A stretch of DNA of 64,000 bases, from contig NC_089587.1 of NCBI RefSeq assembly GCF_019320115.1, forward strand, positions 82,891,603-82,955,602, in the 5' to 3' direction. The translations under genes were made by a program, and so were the position numbers. The notes beneath the pieces were generated by a model. That model did not search any database. It was not told the origin of the DNA and saw only the letters and a list, made by a program, of their open reading frames with translations. Source of the stretch: Miscanthus floridulus. Taxonomy: Eukaryota > Streptophyta > Magnoliopsida > Poales > Poaceae. This document shows, one piece after another, positions 34,843 to 46,355 of the stretch; position 1 is the first letter of the stretch; each line of letters begins with the position of its first letter.

Positions 34843-35050
34843 GAGCAAGTATAACAACATGCTGTAAACTGACTAAATACTGAGATGGAGGAGAGAGAGG
34901 AGAAGCGGACTATAAGCTTATAGCCGGCTTGAATATAAGAACCTAGAAACTCTATATGAGTGACAAGTAGGCTATATATTAACTGTGAAGAACTGACTAC
35001 TATATGAAAACAGTGAGAAAATGTTGTAAGGAACCTGCTAGCGAGCGAGC
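34843..35050. mobile_element. Probable MITE just upstream of COX15
   Basis: The stretch 'gagcaagtataacaacatgc' ... 'gagagaggagaagcggacta' ... 'ctataagcttatagccggct' resembles a common grass MITE with GAGCAAGTA-type ends. The right boundary is not clear. It directly follows the TTA of the Harbinger-like element, leaving only about 200-400 bp of unique promoter for COX15. Confidence 0.4.
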
Positions 35051-35232
35051 CATATTTGTCCCCTGATTTAGCACAAAACCGTGTGATGGCGCCGGTAGTT
35101 AATCACCTCCCACACGTGGCCACGCACACCATTTCTAAACCCCGACGCGACCCGCGTGTGCTTCCTTTCCCCAACAGTTCAACTTCCTCCGCAAGCCACC
35201 GCGCCAGTCGTCGGACCCCGCCGCCGGACGCG

Positions 35233-38200
35233 ATGGGTAGCAGGGTGGCCGCGGCGCTGCTCCGGCGGGGCAGGGACCAGGCATCCTCCCTGCTGATGCC
35301 TCGTCTGCCGAGGAACGCCCCTGCTTCGGCCCCAACGCCTAGGGTTGGATCCACCTCCTCCTCCCCCTCCTGCGGCGGTGGTGGCGGAAGCTGCCTCCTC
35401 CCGCCGAGGCCGGGGCCAGCGGGGGCCTTCTGTTCCGCTTACCGGTTCGGCTCCTTTCACGCCTTCCGATCCCTCGCTCCCAAGGTCAGCGGGCCTCTCC
35501 TTCCCTTTGAGTAAATGTCGATGCCGTCATTTTCTAGATATTGCCAGACCTTCTGTAATTGGACCGCTTTCGACGGAAATGGCTCGGGGCAGTCACTGTA
35601 CGTAGGGTAATCCCTTTTGTTTTCGACTAACATATGACCATTTTGGGGTGAGAAGCTTGTCTGATTGATATAGCGAATTAGCAATATTGAATCTTGGCTG
35701 TATCTGTCTTCCGAGTTTTAGATACGATGGTGCTTCAGTTGCAGAAATTATCTCTGCAGGGCGAAATGTTAAATAGAAAATGGTGCTTCAGTTGCAGAAA
35801 TTACTACAAAAATGTAAATAATTGTTTTTTTTTGCATATGTGAAATTCACACATCAGTACTTCATAGTCCATTTATTAAAAGTTTTAGAAAATATTGGTA
35901 TGCATTGCAATATACCATTCATTACTTCACCTTGGCATGCTAAAAGGAATTCTCTAAACTACAGCTGATTCATATGTTTGTTTCATTTTAGACCGTATTT
36001 GGCCAATGCACAAGGAGAATGTCAACTACTGCAGTAGCACTGAACTCAGCTGCGGCCAATGGAGCAGCAAATTCAGGATTGAAGCTACTTGTTACGAAAG
36101 GGCCTCAAGCACAGAAGGCGGTCGGGATATGGCTCTTTGGGTGTGCTGCCTGGGTGTTCAGCTTGGTCATACTCGGAGGGATTACTCGGCTCACACGTTC
36201 TGGGCTGTCAATGACTGACTGGAAGTTCACAGGGGAAATACCTCCAATTACAGACGATGCGTGGCAGCTGGAATTTGAGAAATACAAGCAGTCACCTGAG
36301 TACAAGAGGTAAGGATGCAATTGCTGTCATTTGTTCATACATTGCGTTACGTTTGTCTGCTATTTTTTTATGGTCACTGGTGTAACTAGGTAATGTCCTG
36401 TTTTCATGATGCACAACAGCTTATTTTCTTGCATATTCGATTTGATTTCATGACCCTCTTAGAAGATTCTAAGCATTTCAATGGACACCCCTCTCACGAC
36501 TTCAGTGATACTAAACTAGTACTACACAGTGCAGTTTGCCTCAGTACTCAATAACTCCCTCTGTTGTTTGAAGGGTATGTGAACAAACATTTACAACAGC
36601 AACTTGCATAATAATAACTGTCTCAACTTATGGTATTAGAACATATGAAAGGTTTGACTAAGCTTTGCCATCCAATCCACTTATCCCATTCTGTTTTGAC
36701 CTTGCATTATGGTTTTGACTTCGACCATTACTGAAGTTGGTTGCCTTCGTTTCTGCCCACTTTGGATCACAGAGAGGGAGAGGGAGGAAAGGGAGAGAAG
36801 AAAATGGATCCGTACCAGAGTTATGATATTAAACTAAATGATGGTCTAACCTGTTACAAAACTGCCAAAGTTTGGAAAGCTTAGTAAACTTTAGCTCCCA
36901 TGTGCATCAAACCAGAAATCCTCATAGTTCTCACATGTGTAACCTTGACACATATTATCATTTTTGTTGAAAGTTTAGAACATTGTAATAAACAACAGTC
37001 TGCAACATCAAACAAAAAGAAAAAAAAAGGGAAGACTACTGTTTTGTGCTATCCTATGTTCCAAATTATAGTTCACTTTAGCTTTGTCCTAAGTCAAACA
37101 TCTCTAACTGTTGACCAAATTTATAGAAAAATACACCAACATCTACACCATAAAACTAGTTTCTTTATATTTTCCATGAAATATGTTTTGACATCACATT
37201 TAACTGAATTTGTAGATGTTAATATATTTTTTTCTAAAAAACTTGTTCAGAGTTAGAGAAGTTTGGCTTAGGACAAAGCTAAAGTGAATTATAATTTTGA
37301 ACGGGGGAGTAGTAATTGATATGAGTTTGGTAGCAATCTAGAATAGGTAGTTCACATGGACTCTCAGAAACTCTATTTATTTTCCTTGAAATAGATAATG
37401 ACTATCCCCTTCCTTAAGTGATGCTGCTTTGAATGCCATATTTCTGCTAATGCAATTGCAGCATTCTACAAACATATCTAGGGTGAACAAAGGAATGAGC
37501 CTTGAAGATTTCAAATTTATATACTGGATGGAGTATGCACACAGAATGTGGGGAAGAGCTTTGGGCTTTGTATTTGCGGGTCCTTTTGCATACTTTATTG
37601 CAAAAGGTTATGTTACCCGCCAACTTGGGCTCAGGTTGTCGGCTCTTTTTGCACTTGGTGGTGCACAAGGACTCATTGGCTGGTGGATGGTGAAAAGTGG
37701 CCTTCAGGTATTTAGTAGACAATGTCTTTCATGTTTAATTACTTTGAGGCTTTGAACTTCACTATTTTTTTCACCTCAGGAACCAACATCTGAGTATGTT
37801 CAACCAAGGGTTAGCCCGTACAGGCTGGCAACTCACCTGACATCTGCATTTGTTATATACTGTGGTATATTGTGGACTGCTTTGTCAGTAGTGATGCCTG
37901 ACCCTCCAACCGGATCAATGAGTTGGGTTAATGGTGCAGCAAAAATCAGAAAGTTGGCAATTCCTGTCAGTGCTGTTGTAGGCATTACTACAATATCTGG
38001 AGCATTTGTTGCAGGCAATGATGCAGTACGTATTACATTCTCTGCGTGTGTTTTGTAGTTTCTGTCTCAAAACTACGTTTACGTTTTCTTTCTTTCATCT
38101 AATTATTTATTACTGCTATGACAAGGGGCATGCATACAATTCATTCCCAAAGATGGGTGACAGTTGGATTCCTGAAGATGTATTTAGTATGGAGCCTTTC

Positions 38201-39366
38201 ATACGCAATTTTTTTGAGAATACATCTACAGTACAGGTAACTTTTTCTCGCAATGTTAAGTTTACAGATCTGTTCATGTTCTCACACAAAGGAGTTCAGC
38301 TCCACATGTTGTCTGGAATATTTTATCTGAGAGTTTTCAGTCACTCTCTTTGCTTCTTTTCCCTTCATCCCAAATCATATGTCGTTTTGACATAGCTTTT
38401 GCAATGCACCTAGATACTCCCTGCATTCCAAACTGTAAGTCGTATACACTATGTCTAGATACATAATAAATAAACACTATGAATCTAGAAAAGCCAAAAT
38501 GACTTACAATTTGGAATGGAGGGAGTGTATGCTATGTCTAGGTACATAGTAAAAACTATATATCTAGAAAAGCCAAAACAGCATATAATTTGGAGTGGAG
38601 GGAGTAGTTTTTAAGCAATTCATTTTGGCAGAACCACAAAATAGGTAGTTTAGTGGCATAACAGTTTGTTTCTTCCCCAAAGTATGCATTGACCATTTTG
38701 CAAGAAGTGTCATATAAGTATTACAGTAAGTTCTTGTGTCAATATGCATTGATGATCTGATCACCAGTAATTTTGGAGTGCATCAACACAAGAATTGTGT
38801 TAGTCCAGAGTTCTTCACCTTTTTTGTAGACTAACAAGCTCTTCTCATTCTTGTAGCTGAATCACCGAATTCTCGCAACAACCACATTACTCTCTGTGGG
38901 TGGATTATGGTTGGCTGCAAGGAAAATAGACATGCATCCAGCAGTCAAGTCACTGATCGGAAGCACACTTGGGATGGCTGCTCTCCAGGTAATACATCCA
39001 GCTCATATTGTTAGTTCCTGCTAGTAACTTATGTAACTATCAATTGTTGTGCACAATCCAATATGTGTGCTGATGTGCCAGATGAAGTTATTGCATCACA
39101 TGGACAAGTTCATTTTTGAGGCACATGAAGAGTATAACCGAGTCCTAATGAACTAGTGTACAACACCGATAATAATGTTAAATATTCTATTTCAGGTTAC
39201 ATTGGGCATATCTACACTATTGATGTACGTTCCAACCTCTTTGGGCTCAGCGCACCAAGCTGGAGCATTGACTCTGTTGTCACTTATGATCCTTCTCACT
39301 CACACTCTAAGAAGGCCGTCACCAGCTCTTCTTAAATCAATTTCATCTGCTGTGAAATCAACCTGA
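35233..39366 (+). CDS. COX15: Heme A synthase, mitochondrial (COX15 homologue), seven exons
   Basis: Proposed coding exons are 35233-35484, 35992-36308, 37482-37707, 37780-38025, 38126-38236, 38857-38988 and 39196-39366. All introns are GT-AG and the total is 485 codons including TGA (484 residues). The enzyme oxidises a methyl group of heme O to a formyl group, giving heme A for cytochrome c oxidase, in the inner mitochondrial membrane. The Arg/Ala/Leu-rich N-terminus looks like a mitochondrial presequence. About eight hydrophobic segments follow, first in [21 protein letters not shown]. Four conserved His sit in YAHRMWGR (210), ATHLTSA (284), LNHRI (387) and SAHQAG (448), the expected heme ligands. 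The family motif [16 protein letters not shown] spans exon 5. The start at 35233 is preferred over in-frame ATGs at 35056 and 35086 because it begins the presequence-like stretch. An AATAAA occurs at about 39505. Introns 2 and 5 carry Stowaway MITEs. Confidence 0.93.
37049..37309. mobile_element. Stowaway-like MITE in COX15 intron 2
   Basis: Long inverted ends are visible. The left end begins 'cctatgttccaaattatagt' and continues to 'ttagctttgtcctaagtcaaa'. It matches the reverse complement of the right end, which runs from 'gtttggcttaggacaaagct' to 'tttgaacgggggag'. Arms are about 45 bp with few mismatches. The element lies wholly within the intron and leaves both splice sites intact. Confidence 0.7.
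38417..38604. mobile_element. Stowaway MITE with duplicated right half, COX15 intron 5
   Basis: The left end CTCCCTGCATTCCAAACTG and right end GGAGTGGAGGGAG are flanked by TA (38415-38416 and 38605-38606). A second internal end 'ggaatggagggagt' at about 38514-38527 shows that a ~80-bp segment containing 'tctagaaaagccaaaa' occurs twice. Confidence 0.75.
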
Positions 39367-40483
39367 TACTACTTGAATTTTTCCACCCTACAATTATGAG
39401 TTGATTTTCCTTTCCCCATCCTAACATGCAATGGTGCCCGTGTTTCTTTGCACCACCTAATTACTGTAGCATTTTGGAATTGCTGGAAAAGCATGCAGCT
39501 CTTGAATAAAAGGGTCCTCAATGTTTTCTAGTGCCAAGTGTTAGAAATCTTTCCTAGCCTTCTTTTAATTGCTGCATTACATTTTTTGGCACAGCTGTGT
39601 GCACTTCTTGTATCCAGGATGAATTTGTACCGAGAAATTATACACAAGCTTTGGTTCCTTTCTTCCCCGCAAAAGAAAGAAGCTCTATTTCCTTTCTATT
39701 CTTATGAATAAACCAGATGCAAAAGAAAAAAAAAATACTCTGTTTCCTTTCTTTTCTTATGCATAAACCAGATCCAGGTTGATCTTTCCCAAATAATTTA
39801 TAGCTAATGTCCCTCTTACCTTAACAAGATGCTAATTCAACTCACCGCCTGGAGGCAGGTTTGATTTCAAATCTCCAAACTTAGTCATGTGCATAAAGTA
39901 TTATGAGAGCATATTGAGCCCTGTTGTCAAGGGGTGGAACTCCCTCGATTCTGTTCACTCTAGGCACAATTTAGTTTGTTGGCAAGAATACGAAACTCTT
40001 TCGGCTTTACAACATGTTTTCGTTTATTAGTGATCAATATAAAAAGACAAAAATATGTAAATGTAGTTCAGGTGTCTTGTTCCACAAAGGATGATGCCTT
40101 GTTCTTGTTCCACAAAGGATGCATGATGCCTAATGGAACCTCGGCATAAACCATTGAACGAGTTCCAGCCAGTCAAAACAAAGCTGAATGGCTTCAAAGT
40201 GCCTTTTCCAAATTTGACTAGAAGTACTAGGAACATGACCGCAATCCCCAAAGACGAAGAGAAACAATCTGTAGTGGCACGGTTCTTTAAATCATAATCA
40301 TATAGATATATATCCCTTTACCATTAAACATGAGCTGTTCAAGACTCTTTTCTGTATCCAGCTATGGGAGCCAAATTAGAACCTCAACTTGGATGTTGAT
40401 TCCTCCACCGAATGGCCCCTGTAAAATGTGATGGTACGTAGAGCGTTATATAAATATGCTCATTTAGTCATTTCATTACAAAT
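39367..40483. other. COX15 3' UTR and downstream intergenic
   Basis: The first ~300 bp after the stop are likely 3' UTR: AATAAA at about 39505, and 'tgaataaacc' near 39708. A short near-duplication ('tttcctttctattcttatg' and 'tttcctttcttttcttatg') is seen at 39690 and 39745. No further gene is supported. Confidence 0.4.
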
Positions 40484-40601
40484 GGCCATGTTCGCTTGTT
40501 TTTTTCAGCCTTGTTTTTTCAGTCATAACAGTGTTTTTCTCTTACAACAAATCATCCGGAACAGTGTTTCGACTTGTTTTTTTAGCGAAACGAACGGGGC
40601 C
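40484..40601. mobile_element. Short MITE, GGCCCTGTTC family, copy 4
   Basis: The ends GGCCATGTTCGC and GCGAAACGAACGGGGCC and the core 'tttttctcttacaacaaat' match the copies at 5636, 6397 and 7205. Confidence 0.7.
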
Positions 40602-41879
40602 AATCTACTGAACCAAGGTACTTCGGTCTGCAAATCGAAAGTCTAATGATGCTTCCATGATCGAGATATAGTCCTTGATAACCTGGTGCTGCCGAAAATG
40701 TGGACCAGGAGTGTTACAGCTAATTTTAGTAGAATATGCTCATTATCGTCGTCAGGAACGCAGGAACAAAGGAAAGCAAACAGAGAAATAGAAAAGAAAC
40801 CACAAGAATAGAAAAGGGATGTTGGCAAAATAGAGGATTAGAAAATACAGGAAGTAAATGGGAAGACATGTTTGGAACGCAAGAAGTAGAATCAAATAAA
40901 CTATATAAATTTGTCAAAAAACATAGAAATAATGAAATGAACTTTAGTGCTTACTACAACAGCTATATGTGTAGCTGTTGTAGTGTATCTGTGTTGCTCA
41001 GTGTACTTTGTGAAGGGAGAAAACCTAGACTCAGACTGGATCTTTGTTTTCCTTCGAAATAAGAAGTCTGTAACAGTGTTCTATAGGAAAGGAACTGGAT
41101 AATCCTTTGATCCAAACGCCATGCTCATAATACTCTATTCCAAACGGGGCCTGATGGTTTGATTCTGAAAATACAGTGTGGCAGATGATTGGTAACTATA
41201 TATGATTTTCAACCCTGAATCGCATTACTATCAAACTCCTAGCCGTCTTGAATTTCCAAAATTTACCAATCACTTAACCTCTCAATTAAAACAAATTGAC
41301 TATTTTTTTGCAGCCTGTTGATATCAGTCAGAAAATTTGTTTGTTTGTGCGTAGGGCTGTATAACAAGCTAGCTTAGCTCGTTAAGAAAGCGAGCTTAAC
41401 TCTAGCTCGGCTCGACTTGATTAGCTCCCGAGCCAGCTTGTTTCACTTGAGTGAGCTTGTGAATAGCTTCAACTAATGAATAATCAACATAGCTACTAAT
41501 TCGTTCCATGCAAACATCAAGCCGAAAAAAGTATAATGCATGGCATACATTATTTCTTGACTTCAGCCTTCTTGTGACTACATAACATCAAGCCTAATTA
41601 TTGTTGGTTTGGTTGCCCCATGAAATACTTGGCTCGTTTTGCTCATGGGCTAGCTTGCAAGCCGGCTTGAGCTAGCTCCTTAACTTATGATCTAAAATAT
41701 TAACTCGTCTCGTAAAAAACAAGGAAACAAAGCCGAGTCGAGTCTAAGTTACCAACTTACCATCGAGCCAAACGAGCTAGCAAGCCAGGCCTGTTCGGCT
41801 GCGGTAAAAAGCGGCTGTTGCTGCTGCAGCGGCTACAGGTTCTCTCACATAGATACTATTGCAGCAGCTGCAGGTGGCT
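40602..41879. other. Intergenic with two decayed repeat-like zones
   Basis: No gene is seen. A perfect 13-bp inverted repeat lies at 40953-40984. Positions 41350-41770 hold many AGCTCG, GCTAGCT and CGAGC motifs in both orientations, suggesting a decayed foldback element. Positions 41787-41891 contain a GC-rich inverted segment (GCGGCTGTTGCTGC against GCTGCAACAGCCG) that looks like part of another MITE. Confidence 0.35.
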
Positions 41880-42119
41880 GCAACAGCCGTTTTTTTTTAA
41901 AGGGCAGCATTATATATTATCTTAACATATCGTTACAAAGGAGGGTTTGAATTGCATCCGGAGCCTCATTACACCAAACTGAAACAGAGAACTGATTAGC
42001 TAGCCTAGCCATTACATGAGCTGCCTCATTGCAACTTCTCTTAGTGTACATGAAAGAGACAGAAACTTCACGTACGAAGTTTTTGACATCACACACAATG
42101 GCTCCAACATGAGATCTAT

Positions 42120-42410
42120 CTAGATGCGGTGATTGTATTTTTTTATGATGTTTTGACAGTCAGAAGCCACAATGATATATTGAAGATTTTGTTCTTTTGC
42201 AAACAAAACACCACATCGAATTGCTAAAATTTCAGCCAACTCAGGATCTTCAACTCTGTGCATCTTCTTACAAAATGCCATTTTGAAATCCCCAAGATGA
42301 TCACGAATTACTCCACCTATTCCGATTCGAGAGGGATCTTTAAAGGTGGCTGCATCTACATTGAGCATCAACCAGTCATCCGGCGGTAGAGTCCATTTAG
42401 GGGCAAGCAA
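42120..42410 (-). pseudogene. LINE-associated RNase H (RVT_3) fragment
   Basis: The frame reads WLMLNVDAATF....IGIGGVIRDHLGDF, then ELAEILAIRCGVLFAKE and IIVASDCQNII. This shows three of the RNase H catalytic regions: the Asp in NVDAA, the Glu in ELAEI and the Asp in ASDCQ. The last part of the domain (the HxxR-AN-xAD region) is missing. Similar stand-alone plant 'ribonuclease H' genes exist, but the zf-RVT piece upstream and the A tail make a LINE origin more likely. Confidence 0.8.
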
Positions 42411-42705
42411 TTAGACTTGCACCTGTGGGGGCGGATTCATCTCTATGTAAGCTTTTGTTCGTTCAGGAATGGAATGAGGATGCAACATTTTCTCTCCATT
42501 CCTAACTATTTCTTGCCTCCCAAATGTGCCACACAGTAATTGTAAATGCGGTGGCTTCATCATCCTTTGCTCTATCTAAAAAATCAAAAAGTCATTGTTT
42601 GATGTGTAGAAAAGCATGAGGCTTGCAATTTATAACAAAACACTTTCTAATTTGACGCCATACCTCTGAAGCATATTGGCACATTAAAATGGCATGCTCC
42701 ACTGT

Positions 42706-42999
42706 TTATTCTCTTCCAAAATAGCAACAAGCATCAGATGCAGGAACATGTCTATACTTTAGTTGTGCTCCTGTTGGCAAACAATCATGAGCCATTCTCC
42801 ATAGGATTATTTTCATTTTTGGTGGTGCTTTAATTGCCCATAGTCGCTTCCATAATTTAGATGTCTCATGTTGATTTGAAGATTCACCTCTGCCATTTTC
42901 GCTTAAAAAGTGATGAAGGCTTTTCAATCTTGTGAGTGAGTATGTGTGAGTGTGTGCAGGTGATGTGGTATCATGAATGTGATACCTAACAAGTTGCAT
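42706..42999 (-). pseudogene. LINE zf-RVT fragment
   Basis: The frame contains LWKRLWAIKAPPKMKIILWRMAHDCLPTGAQL, the W-x-L...PPKxKxFLWRxxHxxLPT signature of the zinc-binding region of plant L1 ORF2. It is followed by a shortened cysteine segment (DACCYFG). It lies about 300 bp upstream of the RNase H fragment on the same strand. Confidence 0.75.
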
Positions 43000-43667
43000 G
43001 GGCTTCCGTGCTCTAGATATTATTTTTTTACCTATAGAATTATTATTTTAATACTTCTCCTTTATTTCAGGTGCCTGAATTTTAAGATAATTTCAGGCAA
43101 CACTCCTGTACAATCACTAGTACAAGTAAATTATTACTTTTGTGATTTGTTATTTGTCTTTGTATCATAACATATCAATTTTTTTCCTTATCTAAGTATA
43201 TAGAAAAAATTGTGAATTATGAATTGTGTTTGTGTCAACATATATTAGATTTTGTCTGGTTTTGTCTATCGGGTTTTGTATTCTCGGAATAAAAAATTGC
43301 AGATTATGCCTACATAAATTGTAGCAAACTAAAGCTACAATTTTAGTATAAACTATATGCAATAACGGTTGCCTAAAAAAAACTAAAATTCAGAGCAACT
43401 CCCTTATTTTAAACCAGCAGGAGAGCTGGAGAGGTAAGCAGGAACAAGGGTGAACAATAAAAACAAAGGTAAAAAAACTAGAAATAAAGAAGAAAATGCA
43501 ATAATTAGTTTTTAGTGCAAATAAATACACAACTGCGTATATATGGTACATGTTCAGTTTGGTGAAGCCAGTAAGTGGTGTCGTCGGTCCTCCACTAACC
43601 AAGTCCCATAGATAAATAATTTAAAATAAAGTTCATCTTTTGAACTACATCAGAGGCACAATCTGCC
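43000..43667. other. Upstream region of the CEP-like gene, no other gene
   Basis: This is AT-rich DNA without supported coding sequence. It holds the distal promoter of the peptide gene at 43791. Confidence 0.4.
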
Positions 43668-43676
43668 TATATAAAG
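43668..43676 (+). promoter_or_regulatory. TATA box of the CEP-like gene
   Basis: TATATAAAG lies 115 bp before the ATG at 43791. It is followed by a pyrimidine-rich 'ctctcatcctcctcttccc' near 43698, a plausible transcription start zone about 30 bp downstream. Confidence 0.6.
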
Positions 43677-43790
43677 AAGGACCTGGCTGCTGAGTTCTCT
43701 CATCCTCCTCTTCCCGATCCCATATTCCAAACTATCTAGCTAAGCTAGAATCATCAAGATCACCGTGTCCTGCAGCTTGTTGTAAACTCC

Positions 43791-44015
43791 ATGGCCATCT
43801 CGTCGAAAACCGTCGCTGCTGTGCTCATCACCATGATGCTGCTCACCACCACCCCTGCTGCCACCATGAGCACGCACCATTATCCATGCACTGGAAGAAG
43901 GGTTTTGCAGGTGCCTGCAGCTGCAACTAACAAGGACACCGATTCGTTCCCACCATCCACTCCAGGCCATAGCCCCAGCGGTGGCCATGGCAGCAGTCCT
44001 CCGATGACCAAATGA
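43791..44015 (+). CDS. Small secreted signalling peptide precursor, CEP type
   Basis: The 74-codon intronless gene encodes a precursor with a hydrophobic signal peptide (about residues 1-25, core VAAVLITMMLL), a variable middle containing GRR (35-37), and near the C-terminus DSFPPSTPGHSPSGGH (51-66). This fits the C-terminally encoded peptide (CEP) pattern of Phe, Pro-rich, PGHSP and GH. CEPs are cut from the precursor, hydroxylated on proline, secreted, and perceived by leucine-rich-repeat receptor kinases in nitrogen and root signalling. Serine replaces the usual glycine after PGHSP, and eight residues (GSSPPMTK) follow the motif. The ATG at 43791 begins the signal peptide and has a TATA box upstream. 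The related PIP/PIPL family is the main alternative; its core is SGPSP, which is not seen here. Confidence 0.72.
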   Translation: MAISSKTVAAVLITMMLLTTTPAATMSTHHYPCTGRRVLQVPAAATNKDTDSFPPSTPGHSPSGGHGSSPPMTK

Positions 44016-44369
44016 TGAAGCGTACCATGCATCTGCTTGCTCCTGCTCAATCGCTGCATCTGCCATCCTACTGTACATGTAATTTCCGAGATTATATATT
44101 CCGTGTGCTTTGTTTTGCTTCGTTGAAACATAAATAAGTCTAATGTATAGGGCATCTAGCTAGGCGTTGTTTGTACCGCTCGTTGTAAAACTCTTGCTAT
44201 CTTCTTGTATTGTATCTAAATCTACAAATATAAATAAAGGCAAAGATTATGCAGCACTTTCAAAAGGCAGGAAAAGGTTTACCAACAGCAAATAAAACAT
44301 GTGCATCCATGCATATTATGAATACACGCTTCATTATTCGGCATAATACACGCTTCATTATTCGGCATG
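44016..44369. other. 3' flank of the CEP-like gene
   Basis: AATAAA-like signals occur at about 44130 ('cataaataag') and 44232 ('tataaataaagg'). At about 44320-44367 a 24-bp unit 'acacgcttcattattcggca' is present twice in tandem, right at the border of the next element. Confidence 0.4.
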
Positions 44370-45561
44370 GCTAGCGTCTGGACGGACGCACGCGTCTGAA
44401 TGCCAGTGCAGCCTGCCCCGTCTGCTAATTCGCCCTGCCCCGCACACGCACCCCACTCCCGTCACTGCGCCAGCGCGTCTGGATGACTCTCCTCGCACGC
44501 GCAGTCCGCCCGGTCCGCCTCGACTCGACCTGCCCCGCACCTGCACCTCGCCCCGTCGCGCCCCAACCGCCGGCTCCCAGCGCGCCGTGCGTCACGTCTG
44601 TCGACCCTCGGCTTGCCGCGCCCCACTCCCCAGCGCCCGTGACGTGCCACAATCACTCCCCGCGTCTCCTGACTCTCCGAACAATATGAAATATGTGCAA
44701 CATGAAACACTTGAATGCAACGTATGTCTAGAAAAGATGAAACATCTATAACATACACTTGCAACATATGTGTAAAACATATGCAACATCCAGATAAAAC
44801 ACTTGCAACATAAAAACACTTGTTGCAACATAAGACTAAAACAGATGAAACATTTGGAACATTCTGTTGTAACAGTGTGAAACATATGCAACATCCAAAT
44901 CAAAACACTTGCAACATACGTCTGGAATAGATGAAACATTTCGAACAAATGTTTGCAACAACATGCCTAAAAAACACTTGCAACATAAGCATGTACAACA
45001 TCTCCGATATACTTTTGCAACATCTATATGAAACAACTGCAACATACTTCTAAAATATCTGAAACACTTGAAACATACATTTGCAACAAAGGGGAAAGGG
45101 AGGCCTGGGCCGGTCGATTCCGAACATCGGGGTGGGAGTCGGCGGCGAGCGGCGGCGCGCAAGCACCACTAGCATTCGACCACGCTTATGGGTGCCCTTG
45201 GCTCGGCTGGGGATGACCCGAGGCGCCCCAGCACCTGCGCCCAGTGGCCATTGGCAGGGGCTACTGCAGCGAGGCATCCCGACGGCGTTGGGGGTTGGGG
45301 AAGAGGCCGGAAGGCGTGCACTCTGCTGTTAGCTGACGTGAGATAGATAACGAGAGATGGGGAGAGTAGAGGCAGCACATGCAGGATGGGGGCACGGCGA
45401 GGAATGGTTGTGGCAGGCGGGCCGCGTGACGAGCTGGCAAGCGACGGGAGGGAGCAAGTGTTGTGGGCGAGGCATGTGTCGCAGGCACGGGAGAGAGCAG
45501 CGCGGGCAAAAGCGGTGAGACGGAGTGTGGCGCGCGGCGTCCGAACGGACAGACGCCAGCG
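44370..45561. mobile_element. GCTAGCG-ended element with GCAACAT/GAAACA array (copy B)
   Basis: The left end GCTAGCGTCTGGACGGACGC mirrors the right end 'gtccgaacggacagacgcca' followed by 'gcgt'. A degenerate array of GCAACATAyGT and GAAACA units fills 44690-45090. The sides are GC-rich with no recognisable protein. It is about 1.2 kb long and shares both ends and array with the element at 7922-10410. Confidence 0.55.
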
Positions 45562-46355
45562 TGGAAGCATTATTGTTCATTATTCGCCTCTTATGGTGTA
45601 TGAATGACATACTCGTGTTAGAATTGTCTAAGGTGCTGGCATTTGGACATAAGAGCATCTCCAACCGTTACCAAAAATCACTTGTCAAGTTTACTATTTT
45701 TTCCAACTCTTGAAAAAAGCAGGGAGGAATTTGTTGTCTTTCTCGAGGACCTCGTTTGGATCATTGGAATTAAATTCATTCTAATAAACTATCATTTAGG
45801 CACATATTAATTAAGCTAATATAGTTCTATATGGAATATATTTGTATACTATTGTTAGCAATGCAAGGAAGATGCTTATATGTTACATTTCTCCGATAGG
45901 GAAGCGAGTTGAAGAGCGTGCTATAAGTTGAAGAGTGAAAACATAGCATTGTGTTCTATAGAATTAATATTCTATCTCTCACCCTATGAATTTGAGATAG
46001 GCTTTGTATGTGAACTTTGGAAAGTTATGGAATCTCAAAATTTCAAGCCAAATAGCCTAATCCATTAAGTAGATTCTAATTCCTTCAAAATGAAAGGATC
46101 GAAACAGCCTCTAATAGTTTTTAATAATATGCTCCTGATGAAAAATAAAAAAGGAAGAGTAGGACAGCAAATTGTTTGGTCGGTTGTAATCCTCAAGATT
46201 TAGAAACGTCATTAGTTTTTTTTCTCAAAAATGCTCAAAAATATGTTTACATTTAAATGAAAACTAAAGGCACCTTGAGTGTTTTAAATAGCTTTTTAAA
46301 ACTGTACAATTTTTACCACTCAAAAAGTAAATCACTTTCTTGAAAACAAGACTAT
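45562..46355. mobile_element. Intergenic with a Tourist-like MITE at about 45747-46114
   Basis: The left part 'cctcgtttggatcattggaa' and right part 'ccttcaaaatgaaaggatcg' with 'gaaacagcct' form an imperfect inverted repeat around an AT-rich core. A second MITE-like phrase 'agagcatctccaaccgttac' lies at 45651. No gene is supported. Confidence 0.45.

Larger units (their letters stand above)
41880..42999 (-). mobile_element. L1-type LINE 3' remnant, minus strand
   Basis: The T-run at 41891-41899 on the plus strand marks the A tail. Read on the minus strand, a zf-RVT piece (42999-42706) is followed by an RNase H-like piece (42410-42120). That is the usual order at the end of ORF2 in the plant LINE subset carrying a C-terminal RNase H. 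The region between them (42411-42705) is coding-like but broken by stops. Confidence 0.75.

Noticed and set aside
35056..35232. In-frame upstream ATGs that would lengthen COX15 by 59 residues
   Set aside because: The upstream stretch does not look like a presequence and lies next to a MITE; ATG 35233 begins an Arg/Ala/Leu-rich targeting-like segment.
45169..45570. 133-codon minus-strand frame
   Set aside because: Lies in GC-rich flank of the GCTAGCG element with competing frames on both strands and no domain.
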